From Eisenbergiella tayi (GTDB lineage: Bacteria; Bacillota; Clostridia; Lachnospirales; Lachnospiraceae): 64,000 bases of DNA. Location of the stretch: positions 20,640-84,639 of the forward strand of contig NZ_MPDJ01000014.1 in the NCBI RefSeq assembly GCF_001881565.1, given 5' to 3'. Below are positions 54,427 through 63,723 of the stretch, in pieces. The translations under genes were made by a program, and so were the position numbers. The notes below the pieces were generated by a model. It ran no database searches. It had not been told where the DNA came from and saw only the letters and a program-made list of their open reading frames with translations. Positions within the stretch are counted from its first letter, which is position 1; every line of letters begins with the position of its first letter.

Positions 54427-56208
54427 ATGAAAAAAATATGGAAAAAGGTTGTTGCTGTCAGCATGGCGGCGGTACTGATGTGCGGCTGCGGTACGGGAAG
54501 CGGCGCACAGACTGGTTCCCAGGAAGAACAGGGAGCGGTTCAGGGCTCCCAGGCAGAGGAAAATGCCGGCGGTAATTCATCCGATGAGGCCGCCATGCAG
54601 TATCCGGAATATCTGAATCTGGATTCCTTCCGCCCTATTGTAAAGGAGGGAGAAGAGGTGACGCTTCGTGTCCTCACTATGAGAGAATCTATTGCCAACA
54701 ATGATGTTAAAGAAAACTGGTTTGTGAAATTTATTGAAGAAAAGCTGAATATTAATCTTGAAATCGAAGAAGTGAATACATCGACTTATGAAGAACGCAG
54801 AAATCTGATGTTGGCATCTAATGATCTTCCCGACATTATACTGAATATGCATCTGAGTGCCAACGATATGGTTACATATGGTATGGATGGACAGCAGTTT
54901 CTTGCGATGAGTGATTATATCAGTGAGGAACTTACACCGAATCTTTATAAAATACTTTCTGAAAACGAAATGGCTAAGGCTGAAAATACCGCTCCGGACG
55001 GTAAGATGTATACGATGCCTAATATCAGTGCCAGTTTTCCCGGCTGGGGAGATACACTCGGCACGCAGAGAGTATTCATCGACACCAAGTATATGGAGGC
55101 CGCAGGTATAGAGAAGGAGCCAGAAACTTTAGACGAATTTGTTGATATGCTGAGAGCATTTAAGGCACTGGATCCGGCTTCTATGGGAGTTAATGAAATC
55201 TGGCCAATGGTATCTACATGGGGAAATGATAAAGAATTCCTTCAGAATGCTTTCGGGTGGATAACAACGGATATAACTGACATGACATTGCCTGCATGGG
55301 ATGTGGAGACAGAAGAAATAGTGATTCCCTGTTCTCAGGAAAAGTATAGAGATTATGTTACCCTGCTGAATACATTGTACAGTGAAGAGCTGATACATCC
55401 TGATTTTTTTACCATTGATAAAACGGCGGCGAGGGCGCTGTATACGGAAGGCGCTGTGCCTGTTCTGTGCGATGCGGCTCCCTATCTTTCCCTTCCAGAC
55501 AGATTTGATGAATTTATCGCGGCGACTCCTGTCAGCAGCCAATGGTGTGAAAACGGCGTAACCAGAAAAACCCCCAGCTACACTCTGGGAACTGCCTGTA
55601 TATCAGCTGACACGGAATATCCGGAGGTCTGTATGAGACTGCTTGATTACTTCTACTCCGATGAAGGCTCTGTTTACAGGCTGTATGGCTGTGCAGAAGG
55701 CAGTGAAGATACCATGAATATGATTGAAGGCTTCAGTCTTGATGAAAACGGGGTTCTGGTATTTGGTGATGTGGCTTCAGGTAAGTATGAATCCGATTTC
55801 GACTATTGGGTAAATGCAATTGAGATATCGCAGACAACTCCCGGAGATGAGGGGAAAATGAAGCTGTATTCCCAGAAGCTGGCCGGAGTGGAAAACCCGG
55901 AATATCCAGGGCTGGATCTGACGAATCCCGATGACCATTATAGATCCATCTGTTACGAGACACAGCAGGGACATCTGGCAGACGGGCTTCCCAGCATGTA
56001 TCTGGAAACAGATCAGGCAGCCCGTTATACGGATCTCAAGACAGTAATAAAGAATTATGTAGATACGGAAACAGCGAAGTTCGTGGTAGGACAGAGAGCA
56101 CTGGAAGAGTTTGACACCTTTTTTGAAGAACTGAAAAATATGGGAATAGAGGAATATATGGAAATCTGTAAGGACTCTTATGCTGATTTCACAGGAGTAC
56201 AGAAGTAA
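54427..56208 (+). CDS. LplA-type substrate-binding lipoprotein
   Basis: 593 residues, the large size typical of LplA binding proteins. The signal peptide ends at LMCGC (cleavage before Cys about 20), followed by a Gly/Ser/Glu-rich linker, then the family's TFDFFI-like binding lobes (ASNDLPDIILNMHLSANDM). Third gene of the importer; likely binds a large oligosaccharide. Preceded by AACAGGAGG. Confidence 0.92.
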   Translation: MKKIWKKVVAVSMAAVLMCGCGTGSGAQTGSQEEQGAVQGSQAEENAGGNSSDEAAMQYPEYLNLDSFRPIVKEGEEVTLRVLTMRESIANNDVKENWFVKFIEEKLNINLEIEEVNTSTYEERRNLMLASNDLPDIILNMHLSANDMVTYGMDGQQFLAMSDYISEELTPNLYKILSENEMAKAENTAPDGKMYTMPNISASFPGWGDTLGTQRVFIDTKYMEAAGIEKEPETLDEFVDMLRAFKALDPASMGVNEIWPMVSTWGNDKEFLQNAFGWITTDITDMTLPAWDVETEEIVIPCSQEKYRDYVTLLNTLYSEELIHPDFFTIDKTAARALYTEGAVPVLCDAAPYLSLPDRFDEFIAATPVSSQWCENGVTRKTPSYTLGTACISADTEYPEVCMRLLDYFYSDEGSVYRLYGCAEGSEDTMNMIEGFSLDENGVLVFGDVASGKYESDFDYWVNAIEISQTTPGDEGKMKLYSQKLAGVENPEYPGLDLTNPDDHYRSICYETQQGHLADGLPSMYLETDQAARYTDLKTVIKNYVDTETAKFVVGQRALEEFDTFFEELKNMGIEEYMEICKDSYADFTGVQK

Positions 56209-56221
56209 TCAAAGAAAATGA

Positions 56222-56247
56222 GAAGGGCCGGGTATTCCCGGCCCTTA
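56222..56247 (+). terminator. GC-rich hairpin after the LplA-type gene
   Basis: AAGGGCCGGG / CCCGGCCCTT around a TATT loop, followed by AAAAAGG on + strand but preceded by no T run, so termination efficiency is uncertain. Confidence 0.6.
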
Positions 56248-56395
56248 AAAAGGTTAAGGCATGCAAATGGAACGCTTTCTTCCGGTTACGATAGGAGGAA
56301 GTAAAAGGGAAGGATAAGTCTTCAGGTGAACTGCTGGTACGGAAATGATACTTCTGCTATACTGGAACATAGAGGTTATCAGAGGGAGGGAAGAT

Positions 56396-58273
56396 ATGGG
56401 AAAGGGTAAAAAGTACAGGTTTCGCTCCAGAACACTGAGAAGCTATATTATATCCTATACAAGTGTTGTGCTGATTGCTCTGGCAATGCTAAGTATTATG
56501 GCGGCATGGCAGCTTGCGGTAAGAATGCGGAATGAAAGCATCAGGGTGACAGAGGCCAGGATGTATACGATAATAGAAGATTTGGACAGCCAGCTTGCGG
56601 ACATACGCAGTATGGCGGTGGAGTTGGCCTCAAGGGAAGAATTTTCTCTGGATTATTTTCAGGAGAATAAATACCGGGAGGTGGAACTTCTCGCGCAGTT
56701 AAAGAAATATTACAGCAATAATTCGATATCGGATTATTATTTCCTGAAATATCAGGGATATGAAAATATTTTTACATCTTCCGGTACTACGATGCCGCTT
56801 CAGGTACACTTGAAACAATTTATGAATGAGAAAGACAGCGAAAATACAGCGGCACTGATTGGTGAAATGTGCGAAGAGACGGACCGGGCATTTTTTCTGC
56901 TGAAAAATGAAGGCGCTCCGGCACTTTTCCTTTATCCGTTGGAGAAGTATGCTATGACAGGAGGCAGCAGGGGTATTCTCTGTATGGAAATTCCGGAGGA
57001 CAGGCTGGCAAAGCGGATGGAAAAGATTGCAGGCCGAATGGATGGAGAGCTTACACTTTATTATGACGGAATACGAATTTACGGAGAAGAAACGGAGGGG
57101 CTTTTAGAGAGACAGTCGGATGATGGCAGAATCATGGCTATTTTTCGTCCGGCGGAAGAAAGCTGGTTTTCCTGGGGAAATGTGTTTGCGGCAAGGGAAT
57201 GGCTGGTGCTGCTTGGAATTGCCCTGGCGCTGCTGTGTGTGGCGATTATGGCGGCATGGAGAAGCTATCGTCCCATTTTGGAAATCGTGAAGAAATATAA
57301 GGTAGCTGCGGAAGACAGTATGAGCTGGGAACTGGAAAATATTGATATGCTTATTGACGGACTGCTTCAAAAGGATGAAAAAAACAGCCGTATGCTGCAG
57401 GAACAATATCAGACGCTCAGGGAACAGACCATCCGTTTGATTTCCAGAGGCGGTTATTCCGAAGGAATCCGGGAGAGACTGCCCATGCTGAATCTTCATC
57501 TGGACACATCTTCCTTCTGCAGAATCCGATGCGTGCTCGAAGTACCGGAGGAAACAATGGAATGGAAGGAATTGCTTTGCAGGGATGTTGAAGAATTATC
57601 GGATGAGGGTGTGTGGCTTTATCCATTCTGGGGAGAAAATGAGATTATGAATGTTCTGGCAGCGGTCAGTGAGGAGTATCAGGCAGAAGAAGCAGCGGAA
57701 GCGCTTCGTGCGCTGTTTGAAGCTAAAGGCATCACTGCCGGGGTAATACGGGAAGAGATTTGTCATGACCTGAAGCTAATTAATCAAAATGACAGCCAAT
57801 CAGACAGCAGGGCGGTTTTAGTTCAGAAAACATATTCGGAAGCGCATTACAAGCAGGAGAGGGAAAAAACAAAGGAATTTACAGGAAGGGGAGGCGAGGA
57901 GGAACTTTCGGTACCTTCAGGAAAGAAGAATAGCACTGCGCTGCGGGCAGTCAGGTATATTGAGGAAAACTGTACCAAATACGATTTGAGCCTGGATTTG
58001 GTAGCACAGGAATTTCACATTACATCCACCTATTTGTGCCGTCTGATTAAACAGCAGACGGGTGAAAGCTATAAAGAGTATTTGACGGGGCTGAGAATTG
58101 CGGCAGCCAGGCAGATGCTTCAGGAGGAGGGCTCCAGTGTGGCGGATGTATGTCAGCGGACAGGTTATACGAATGTGTCACATTTTATAAAAGTGTTTCA
58201 AAAGGCGGAGGGGATCACTCCCGCCAGATATAGGGATGAATACAAAAAGGGGAAAGAGACGGAAAAGGGCTAA
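56396..58273 (+). CDS. AraC-family regulator with membrane sensor domain (YesN-type)
   Basis: 625 residues from ATG 56396 after AGAGGGAGGGA. A membrane span at about 16-38 and another at about 270-290 enclose an extracellular sensor of about 230 residues. The C-terminal 100 residues are two helix-turn-helices of AraC type: YDLSLDLVAQEFHITSTYLCRLIKQQTGESYKEYL and SVADVCQRTGYTNVSHFIKVFQKAEGITPARYR. Such proteins sit next to LplABC importers and sense extracellular sugars or the binding protein. Likely activates the 52397-56208 operon. Confidence 0.92.
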   Translation: MGKGKKYRFRSRTLRSYIISYTSVVLIALAMLSIMAAWQLAVRMRNESIRVTEARMYTIIEDLDSQLADIRSMAVELASREEFSLDYFQENKYREVELLAQLKKYYSNNSISDYYFLKYQGYENIFTSSGTTMPLQVHLKQFMNEKDSENTAALIGEMCEETDRAFFLLKNEGAPALFLYPLEKYAMTGGSRGILCMEIPEDRLAKRMEKIAGRMDGELTLYYDGIRIYGEETEGLLERQSDDGRIMAIFRPAEESWFSWGNVFAAREWLVLLGIALALLCVAIMAAWRSYRPILEIVKKYKVAAEDSMSWELENIDMLIDGLLQKDEKNSRMLQEQYQTLREQTIRLISRGGYSEGIRERLPMLNLHLDTSSFCRIRCVLEVPEETMEWKELLCRDVEELSDEGVWLYPFWGENEIMNVLAAVSEEYQAEEAAEALRALFEAKGITAGVIREEICHDLKLINQNDSQSDSRAVLVQKTYSEAHYKQEREKTKEFTGRGGEEELSVPSGKKNSTALRAVRYIEENCTKYDLSLDLVAQEFHITSTYLCRLIKQQTGESYKEYLTGLRIAAARQMLQEEGSSVADVCQRTGYTNVSHFIKVFQKAEGITPARYRDEYKKGKETEKG

Positions 58274-58423
58274 TCCTTACGAATAGAAATCTGTGGGAGA
58301 AAGATAATTCCATTGCGATTGTTGCAAGCAGTATTGTTCCTGGCGTATAATGGGTAAATTGAAACAGAAAAAAGCTGGAGATTCAGCATAGAACTAATAA
58401 AGGATAAGTTAAGAAGGACAGAT

Positions 58424-59233
58424 ATGAGAAATAAAAAGGAAGTACTCTCTGATAAGCCGCAGATTTTCAGGACAATGCTGTCAGTGATAGCGGCGCTTCT
58501 GGTATATGAAGCCGGCAAGGCGGCAGGGCTGATTCTGGCGGGGCTTTTGTTTGGTTATGGCGGAAGCACGGGCGGATTGGATGCGGGAACGGTAAACAGC
58601 GGCCTGACAGGAGGCATGGCAAACCTGCTCATGACACTGACAGGAGGCCTGGCCTGTCTGGCGGTCTGGAGATCCTCCCTGAATTTCCGGCTCGGGAAAA
58701 AGCCTGACTGGAAATGGATTCCTCCCTTTATTCTCCTGGCGGCCGCCCTGTCCCTGGGGCTTAACATTGTCATCGCTTATCTCGGTCTGGCACAGCATTC
58801 CCAGACCTTTCAGCAGGTGGCAAAGGAACAGGCTGCCGTACCGCTGTGGCTGGGAATCTGCCTGTATGGATTTGCAGCGCCTTTTTCCGAGGAACTGGTA
58901 TTCCGGGGAATTATCTATGGGAAATCCAAAGAGGTATTCGGCGCGCCTGTTGCCATGGTATTTTCCGGCGTGGTTTTCGGCATTTACCACGGGAACCTGG
59001 TGCAGGGGATATATGCTTCCCTGCTTGGCATCATGCTTGCTTGGGTGACGGAACGATCCGGCACACTTTTGGCTCCCGTTATTTTTCATGGGATAGGGAA
59101 TCTTGCTGTTTTTTTCCTTATCGATGTGGCCGGGCTGGGGAGTATCCTTGCGCAGCCGCTTGTATGCGTGGGGCTGCTGGCAATTTCCGGTGTCTGCTTC
59201 TGGTATCTGGTTACCAGGAATGCTGCCGCCTGA
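58424..59233 (+). CDS. CPBP family intramembrane glutamic endopeptidase
   Basis: 269 residues, eight spans predicted. The catalytic E156-E157-xxx-R161 in EELVFRG and a later FGIYHGNLVQG histidine motif are those of the CAAX/CPBP protease family; these process prenyl-type or peptide substrates and may provide self-immunity to bacteriocins. Convergent with the WYL protein gene; the ends overlap by 23 bases. Confidence 0.92.
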   Translation: MRNKKEVLSDKPQIFRTMLSVIAALLVYEAGKAAGLILAGLLFGYGGSTGGLDAGTVNSGLTGGMANLLMTLTGGLACLAVWRSSLNFRLGKKPDWKWIPPFILLAAALSLGLNIVIAYLGLAQHSQTFQQVAKEQAAVPLWLGICLYGFAAPFSEELVFRGIIYGKSKEVFGAPVAMVFSGVVFGIYHGNLVQGIYASLLGIMLAWVTERSGTLLAPVIFHGIGNLAVFFLIDVAGLGSILAQPLVCVGLLAISGVCFWYLVTRNAAA

Positions 59234-60176
59234 CCCGTTCTTTTATCTGTTCCAGAAAAGAGGCGGGGCCCAACACCTGTACCACCGGCCCAAAGGAAAG
59301 GATATCGATCAGCAGCTCCGTCTCATCGGTGCGATCATAATAAATGGAGCACAGATAACAGCCCTGTTCTTCATCATATTCCGTATGCTTCTCATAGCTG
59401 GCAAAATGCAGCATGCACCGTTCCAGAGAATTCCGTTCCCCGCTTATCCGCAGGAGAACCGGTTCCGGCGCTCTGCTGACCGGACGGAAGCGGTAATCCG
59501 CCGTATGGGCGGGACAGATTTCCGAAGAAAGGCGGCAGTCTTTGATTTTTGCCAGATTCAGCTGGGTATTGAGGCGAAAGGCACCCCGGCTGTATTTCAG
59601 ACAGCAAAGCCGGAACTTATCATCTTTGGAGGAATACTGGATCTGATAGGGAGCCACTTCAAAATGGCTGATTCCCTGTTTCCCTTCATAAGCCACAAGC
59701 AGGACGCAGTTTTCCTGCAGGGCCTTCAGAATGATTCCAAAATGCCGGCGGTACGCCGGATCCTCAATGGGCTCTCCATCCAGATACCGGTCGAAATAAT
59801 AAAAATCCTCTTCCCGGTATAACGGTTTGGTATCTTTAAGCATTTCCTCAAGAGCCGCCAGATCGGAATCACTGAAAAAAAGGCGGATACGTCTGTCTTC
59901 CAACAGGGCCTTCAGCCAGGATTTCTGAAGGGTGCTGAGCGGAATATGCGTAGGATGGGCGAGTCGGGAACGAAAGGTATGATCCCCGCAGGGAGTGAGA
60001 AGGGGCCAGTCATCACCCGTAAGCTTGGGAAGAATGGCCAGCGCGCTTTCTGCGAAGGCATTTTCTGCCGCGATCTGTTCCATCCGTCCGAGGGTGATGG
60101 GTGATTGGTGCGCCTCCGTAAGAATACGCTGCACCACATTTATGTAACTGCTGTATATTTCATGAAAAAGTTCCAT
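59211..60176 (-). CDS. WYL-domain protein (transcriptional regulator-like)
   Basis: 321 residues. The C-terminal half has the WYL-type PYQIQYSSKDDKFRLCCLKY segment, and a C-terminal winged-helix-like tail (ELLIDILSFGPVVQVLGP). No clear N-terminal HTH. Second of two adjacent WYL genes, 75 bases after the other; WYL domains commonly sense nucleotides or ssDNA, though a function here is not defined. Confidence 0.78.
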   Translation of the reverse strand: MELFHEIYSSYINVVQRILTEAHQSPITLGRMEQIAAENAFAESALAILPKLTGDDWPLLTPCGDHTFRSRLAHPTHIPLSTLQKSWLKALLEDRRIRLFFSDSDLAALEEMLKDTKPLYREEDFYYFDRYLDGEPIEDPAYRRHFGIILKALQENCVLLVAYEGKQGISHFEVAPYQIQYSSKDDKFRLCCLKYSRGAFRLNTQLNLAKIKDCRLSSEICPAHTADYRFRPVSRAPEPVLLRISGERNSLERCMLHFASYEKHTEYDEEQGCYLCSIYYDRTDETELLIDILSFGPVVQVLGPASFLEQIKERVRRQHSW

Positions 60177-60192
60177 TTTTTATGCCTCCTGC

Positions 60193-60216
60193 ATATCGCA
60201 GACAAGCCTGCGATAC
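60193..60216 (-). other. Short hairpin between the two WYL genes
   Basis: TATCGCAG / CTGCGATA with a six-base loop and no U-run. Possibly an mRNA stability or processing element within the - strand operon. Confidence 0.4.
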
Positions 60217-60251
60217 TGCATGAATCAATAGTCTGAAAGCTCCTTACAAAC

Positions 60252-61577
60252 TTATTTCCTTTCCCTGTCGTCAGGTTCCTCTGAGATATTCTTTTCGGGT
60301 ATTTCCGTATCCGTATCACAGTACATATGGTACATCCTTTCCCAGTCCCCGGTCACCTTGCTGACAGCGGCCTGATTGGAACACTGGATATCCATAACTC
60401 TTCCGGTAAAGGTTTTCACCCAGGAAAGCATTTCATTGGTATCGAAAAAGAAGCCGCTGTAAAGATATTCATTTTCCCGTATCCGGAGCACTTCCCCGCC
60501 CCGGCTCTCCCGGTACAGCCTGTTGAGGATGTAGGGCTCTTTTTTTTCGTCGATATAAAGCTTCATGCATATTTCTTCCAGCCGGCTGCGGCTGCTCCCG
60601 AAGGAAACGCCCCAGCAATGGGGAAGGTTCCGTTTCAGCTTAAGGGACAGCTCCTCGTAGAAAGGGCATTCCTGAAGAAGCTGTACTTTGGTGATGCAGT
60701 CCAGGCGCAGTGTGTTGAAACGCCGGCTCTCTTCCTGGTACAGGCACAGATACCGCCTTCCTGTCCTGGTGCTGACCATGATTTTTAAAGGGATCCCTTC
60801 CATAACCGTAAGCTTTCCGCTGCGGCTGCTTTTGTTTTCCAGACGTACAGCGCGTTTCTGCCGGATAGCGCTGAGTGCGTCCGAAAGGATGCCGTCCTCC
60901 AGTGTATGGACGATGAAATGATGCTTCCATTGAAATAAGGTATTCCGGGCACCGCTCCGATCCAGAATCGTGCTTCCCACAAAACCGAAGGGAACCGCTT
61001 CCTGAAAAAATTTTACGGCTGTCAGAATACGTTCCCACAGGCCGTGAGACGGATCGGCCTCCCCGGCGGCAGCCCCTTTTTCACAGGGGAGATCCGGAGC
61101 GAGGCGGTAATATAACGCTTTGCCCTTCTTCTCGGAAAACAGCAGGCCCAGGGATTCATATTCCTTTAATTTCAGGCGGATGGTCTGGCTGTCAAAGACA
61201 CAACCATAAGAAGCGACAATACTGTCACAAAGTTCACCTGCCGTCATTCCTTGTTCATTCTCTGTCAGAAGATCTGTCAGAAAGAAATGCAGCAGCAAAT
61301 CATTGTCCGTGAAGGTTTTGGACTTCCATGCGGCATAAAGGGGATTGCGGGGGATGGTTTTGCCGTCCACACTGATATACAGATGCTTTCCCTTTGCAGT
61401 ATAGCCGGAACGGGTATAATCCCCCAGCCAGCTTTCGATTCGGCGTCTTTCATTGTCATAGGTACGGGCGCTTTTGGCATCAAAATCACTTCGTACCTTA
61501 AAGCCATATACATAGAACTGGCGCATATAGTCTCTTATTTTATCAAAATTCTTAATAAGCTCATGAAATTCCTGCAT
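60252..61577 (-). CDS. WYL-domain protein, HTH-bearing
   Basis: 441 residues. An N-terminal region of about 150 residues has winged-helix pattern (LLHFFLTDLLTENEQGMTAGELCDSI with KLKEYESLGLLF), followed by a WYL-type stretch near 280 (RTGRRYLCLYQEESRRFNTLRLDCI) and a C-terminal cap. Start lies 17 bases inside the end of the MATE gene, so translation is coupled. Likely DNA-binding regulator paired with the protein at 59211. Confidence 0.8.
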   Translation of the reverse strand: MQEFHELIKNFDKIRDYMRQFYVYGFKVRSDFDAKSARTYDNERRRIESWLGDYTRSGYTAKGKHLYISVDGKTIPRNPLYAAWKSKTFTDNDLLLHFFLTDLLTENEQGMTAGELCDSIVASYGCVFDSQTIRLKLKEYESLGLLFSEKKGKALYYRLAPDLPCEKGAAAGEADPSHGLWERILTAVKFFQEAVPFGFVGSTILDRSGARNTLFQWKHHFIVHTLEDGILSDALSAIRQKRAVRLENKSSRSGKLTVMEGIPLKIMVSTRTGRRYLCLYQEESRRFNTLRLDCITKVQLLQECPFYEELSLKLKRNLPHCWGVSFGSSRSRLEEICMKLYIDEKKEPYILNRLYRESRGGEVLRIRENEYLYSGFFFDTNEMLSWVKTFTGRVMDIQCSNQAAVSKVTGDWERMYHMYCDTDTEIPEKNISEEPDDRERK

Positions 61578-62901
61578 AGCTGCCCTCCGCGGTTCCCTCT
61601 GTCTTTTTCCCTGTTCCCCGGTTTTGGTTCCTGATAAACAGCAGGCTGAGCAGCGTCATGCATATCTGGGACAGCGGAATCGCCAGCCAGGTTCCCTCAA
61701 TACCCCACAGCCGCGGAAATACAGTGAGAAAAAGCAGCAGGCACAGAGGTTCTCCATAAATAAGGATAGAGGCAAACCGGTTTTTCTCCGTTGCGTAAAA
61801 ATAGGAGGTGGTAATCCGGGAGATGCCAACAAACAGGTAGCCCGCGATGAAAACAGGAAAGATACGGCTGACATTTTCCGTTACCTCGCGGGAGGCCCCG
61901 AACAAAGCGGCGGCATGCTCCCGGCTGAAAAAGATGACCAGCATACAGGCGGTGGATACGGCAAGGGCAAAGCGATAGGCCATATTCCGATAGGATGCCG
62001 CCTGCCGGATTTCTTTTTTTCCATAGCAAAGGCTGATGAGCGGCTGACTTCCGTCACTGACACCCTGCAGCAGCAGAAGGACTACAGAGGATATATAGCT
62101 GATGGAAGCGTAACAGGCCACCGCCGTATTCCCTCCATAATATACGGCGCTTTTGTTAACGAGGATAAGGGTAATATTAGGTGAAAAAGTGAGCCCGAAT
62201 GGCGATATTGCCACAAAAAGGACTTTTCCAGCCATGTGCAGCGTTTCTTTGTCAAAGGATAAGGATGGCAGTTCCCGTTTCCGTATAAGAAAAATCAGGC
62301 ATACGGCGAGAGTTACCGCCTGGCCGATTACGGTGGCCACAGCGGCGCCTGTCATTCCGTAAGGCAATACCCACACCAGAATATAATCCAGTAAAATATT
62401 GGTCAGAAAGCCTCCAGTCATGGCGAACATGGCCGTTACCGGGCTTCCCATGTTCCGGATAAAAGGAACGATACCCGTAGCCATTACCTGGAACAGGGTG
62501 CCGAAAGCAATATAACGGAAATATTCTGCCCCCAGCCTGAGAATATCACCCTCCGCTCCGAACATCCGTAGAATCCTTTCGCCGCTCCCAAGAAAAAATA
62601 ATGTGAACAGAAATCCGGAAAGGGCAAGAAGCAGCAGGGAAATGCCAAAAAATTTACGGCTGCGGCTATAATCACCGGAACCGTTATGGATGGCAAACAT
62701 TACGGCCCCGCCCATCCCGATTCCGGTACCGGCCGCCTGGATGAAAGCGGTGAGGGGATAGGCTATATTTATGGCGGCGAGGGCGTTATCGCCCAGAGAA
62801 TTCCCAACAAAGAAACCATCGGCCACAGAATAAATGCCCGACAGTGCGAAGGCCAGCATGGAAGGGATCACTGCCTGATAAAAAATTTTACGGTGGTTCA
62901 T
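61561..62901 (-). CDS. MATE family multidrug efflux transporter
   Basis: 446 residues, twelve spans. The MATE repeats are evident (VADGFFVGNSLGDNALAAINIAYP, GTGIGMGGAVMF) and LLQGVSDGSQPLISLCYGKK is a typical loop. Na+/H+-driven export of cationic compounds is likely. It starts three bases after the MarR stop, and is preceded by GGAGGG within the MarR tail. Confidence 0.93.
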   Translation of the reverse strand: MNHRKIFYQAVIPSMLAFALSGIYSVADGFFVGNSLGDNALAAINIAYPLTAFIQAAGTGIGMGGAVMFAIHNGSGDYSRSRKFFGISLLLLALSGFLFTLFFLGSGERILRMFGAEGDILRLGAEYFRYIAFGTLFQVMATGIVPFIRNMGSPVTAMFAMTGGFLTNILLDYILVWVLPYGMTGAAVATVIGQAVTLAVCLIFLIRKRELPSLSFDKETLHMAGKVLFVAISPFGLTFSPNITLILVNKSAVYYGGNTAVACYASISYISSVVLLLLQGVSDGSQPLISLCYGKKEIRQAASYRNMAYRFALAVSTACMLVIFFSREHAAALFGASREVTENVSRIFPVFIAGYLFVGISRITTSYFYATEKNRFASILIYGEPLCLLLFLTVFPRLWGIEGTWLAIPLSQICMTLLSLLFIRNQNRGTGKKTEGTAEGSYAGIS

Positions 62902-62904
62902 TAT

Positions 62905-63372
62905 TTAACCCTCCTCTCCACGTTCTGACTGCAGACGTAAATTTTCTTCCCGGAAATAAGAAACATAGAGTATGGTGGATTCCAGCAGGGCATTGCTTTT
63001 TTCATTTCCGAGCCGTTCCCAGACTCTGCATTCCAGCGACTGCAGTTTATCAATAACCTCTCCGGCAAAGGCAGAGCCAGACCGCGTGAAAGAAACTCCC
63101 TTATTCCACTTGTCATTTTCTAAAACATGGAAGGTTACCCATTCCCGTTCCAGGAAATTGCGGAGAATGGAATGGACCGTCTGCTTCGGCAGAGTCCACT
63201 GCTCACAGATCTGTTTCTGTGTACAGGGTTCTTTTCCTTCCCGCAAGGAAAGCAGCACAAGAAGTTCGTAGTAAGAGAGACCATACTTTTTGGCCCAGTC
63301 CTCGTAAATCGCATTCGTGGCCCGCCATGCGGAGTAGTATCGCTTTAGCTGTTCTGAAGTATTAGGTTTCAT
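62905..63372 (-). CDS. MarR family transcriptional regulator
   Basis: 155 residues, with a winged helix (YYELLVLLSLREGKEPCTQKQICEQWTLPKQTVHSILRNFLERE) and dimerising helices at both ends. First gene of the operon with MATE and WYL genes; expected to repress them until a drug-like ligand binds. A palindrome at 63391-63414 just upstream is its likely operator. Confidence 0.93.
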   Translation of the reverse strand: MKPNTSEQLKRYYSAWRATNAIYEDWAKKYGLSYYELLVLLSLREGKEPCTQKQICEQWTLPKQTVHSILRNFLEREWVTFHVLENDKWNKGVSFTRSGSAFAGEVIDKLQSLECRVWERLGNEKSNALLESTILYVSYFREENLRLQSERGEEG

Positions 63373-63390
63373 AAGTTAATTCCTCATCGT

Positions 63391-63414
63391 AATTAGTCTG
63401 ATTACAGACTAATT
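63391..63414. promoter_or_regulatory. Perfect 10-4-10 palindrome, probable MarR operator
   Basis: AATTAGTCTG, ATTA, CAGACTAATT: exactly complementary arms, overlapping the -10 region of the - strand promoter and lying just upstream of the marR-type start. Placement is ideal for autorepression. Confidence 0.85.
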
Positions 63415-63439
63415 TATCAAAAGAGTCTGTTGTTGTCAA
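63411..63439 (-). promoter_or_regulatory. Promoter of the MarR-MATE-WYL operon
   Basis: On the - strand TTGACA (63439-63434) and TAAATT (63416-63411) with a 17-base spacer, the -10 overlapping the palindromic operator. Confidence 0.75.
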
Positions 63440-63552
63440 GAAATATCTGAAGGGATTTGAAGTATATGGATATAATTCACGACACCGGAGCCGTGAATTG
63501 CAGCAGCAAATAATTGAAGAAAATGTTTGCAGCTGTAAAATAAAAAGGCAAG

Positions 63553-63581
63553 TTGACATTCTAACAATGATAAAGTATCAT
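63553..63581 (+). promoter_or_regulatory. Promoter of the Rpn-like gene
   Basis: TTGACA (63553-63558) and TATCAT (63576-63581), 17 bases apart. AAGGAGG follows 10 bases before ATG 63724. Confidence 0.7.
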
Positions 63582-63723
63582 AATAGTAGTCTTATATAAA
63601 ACACGTGCGTTCGCACATTCCGGCAGTTTCTGCCACGAATCACATTTTATGAACAGGGCAGGAATTGTAACAGAAGTCCGGCGATATGGCTTTTTCAATC
63701 CCTGCCGCATCAAGGAGGTATGG

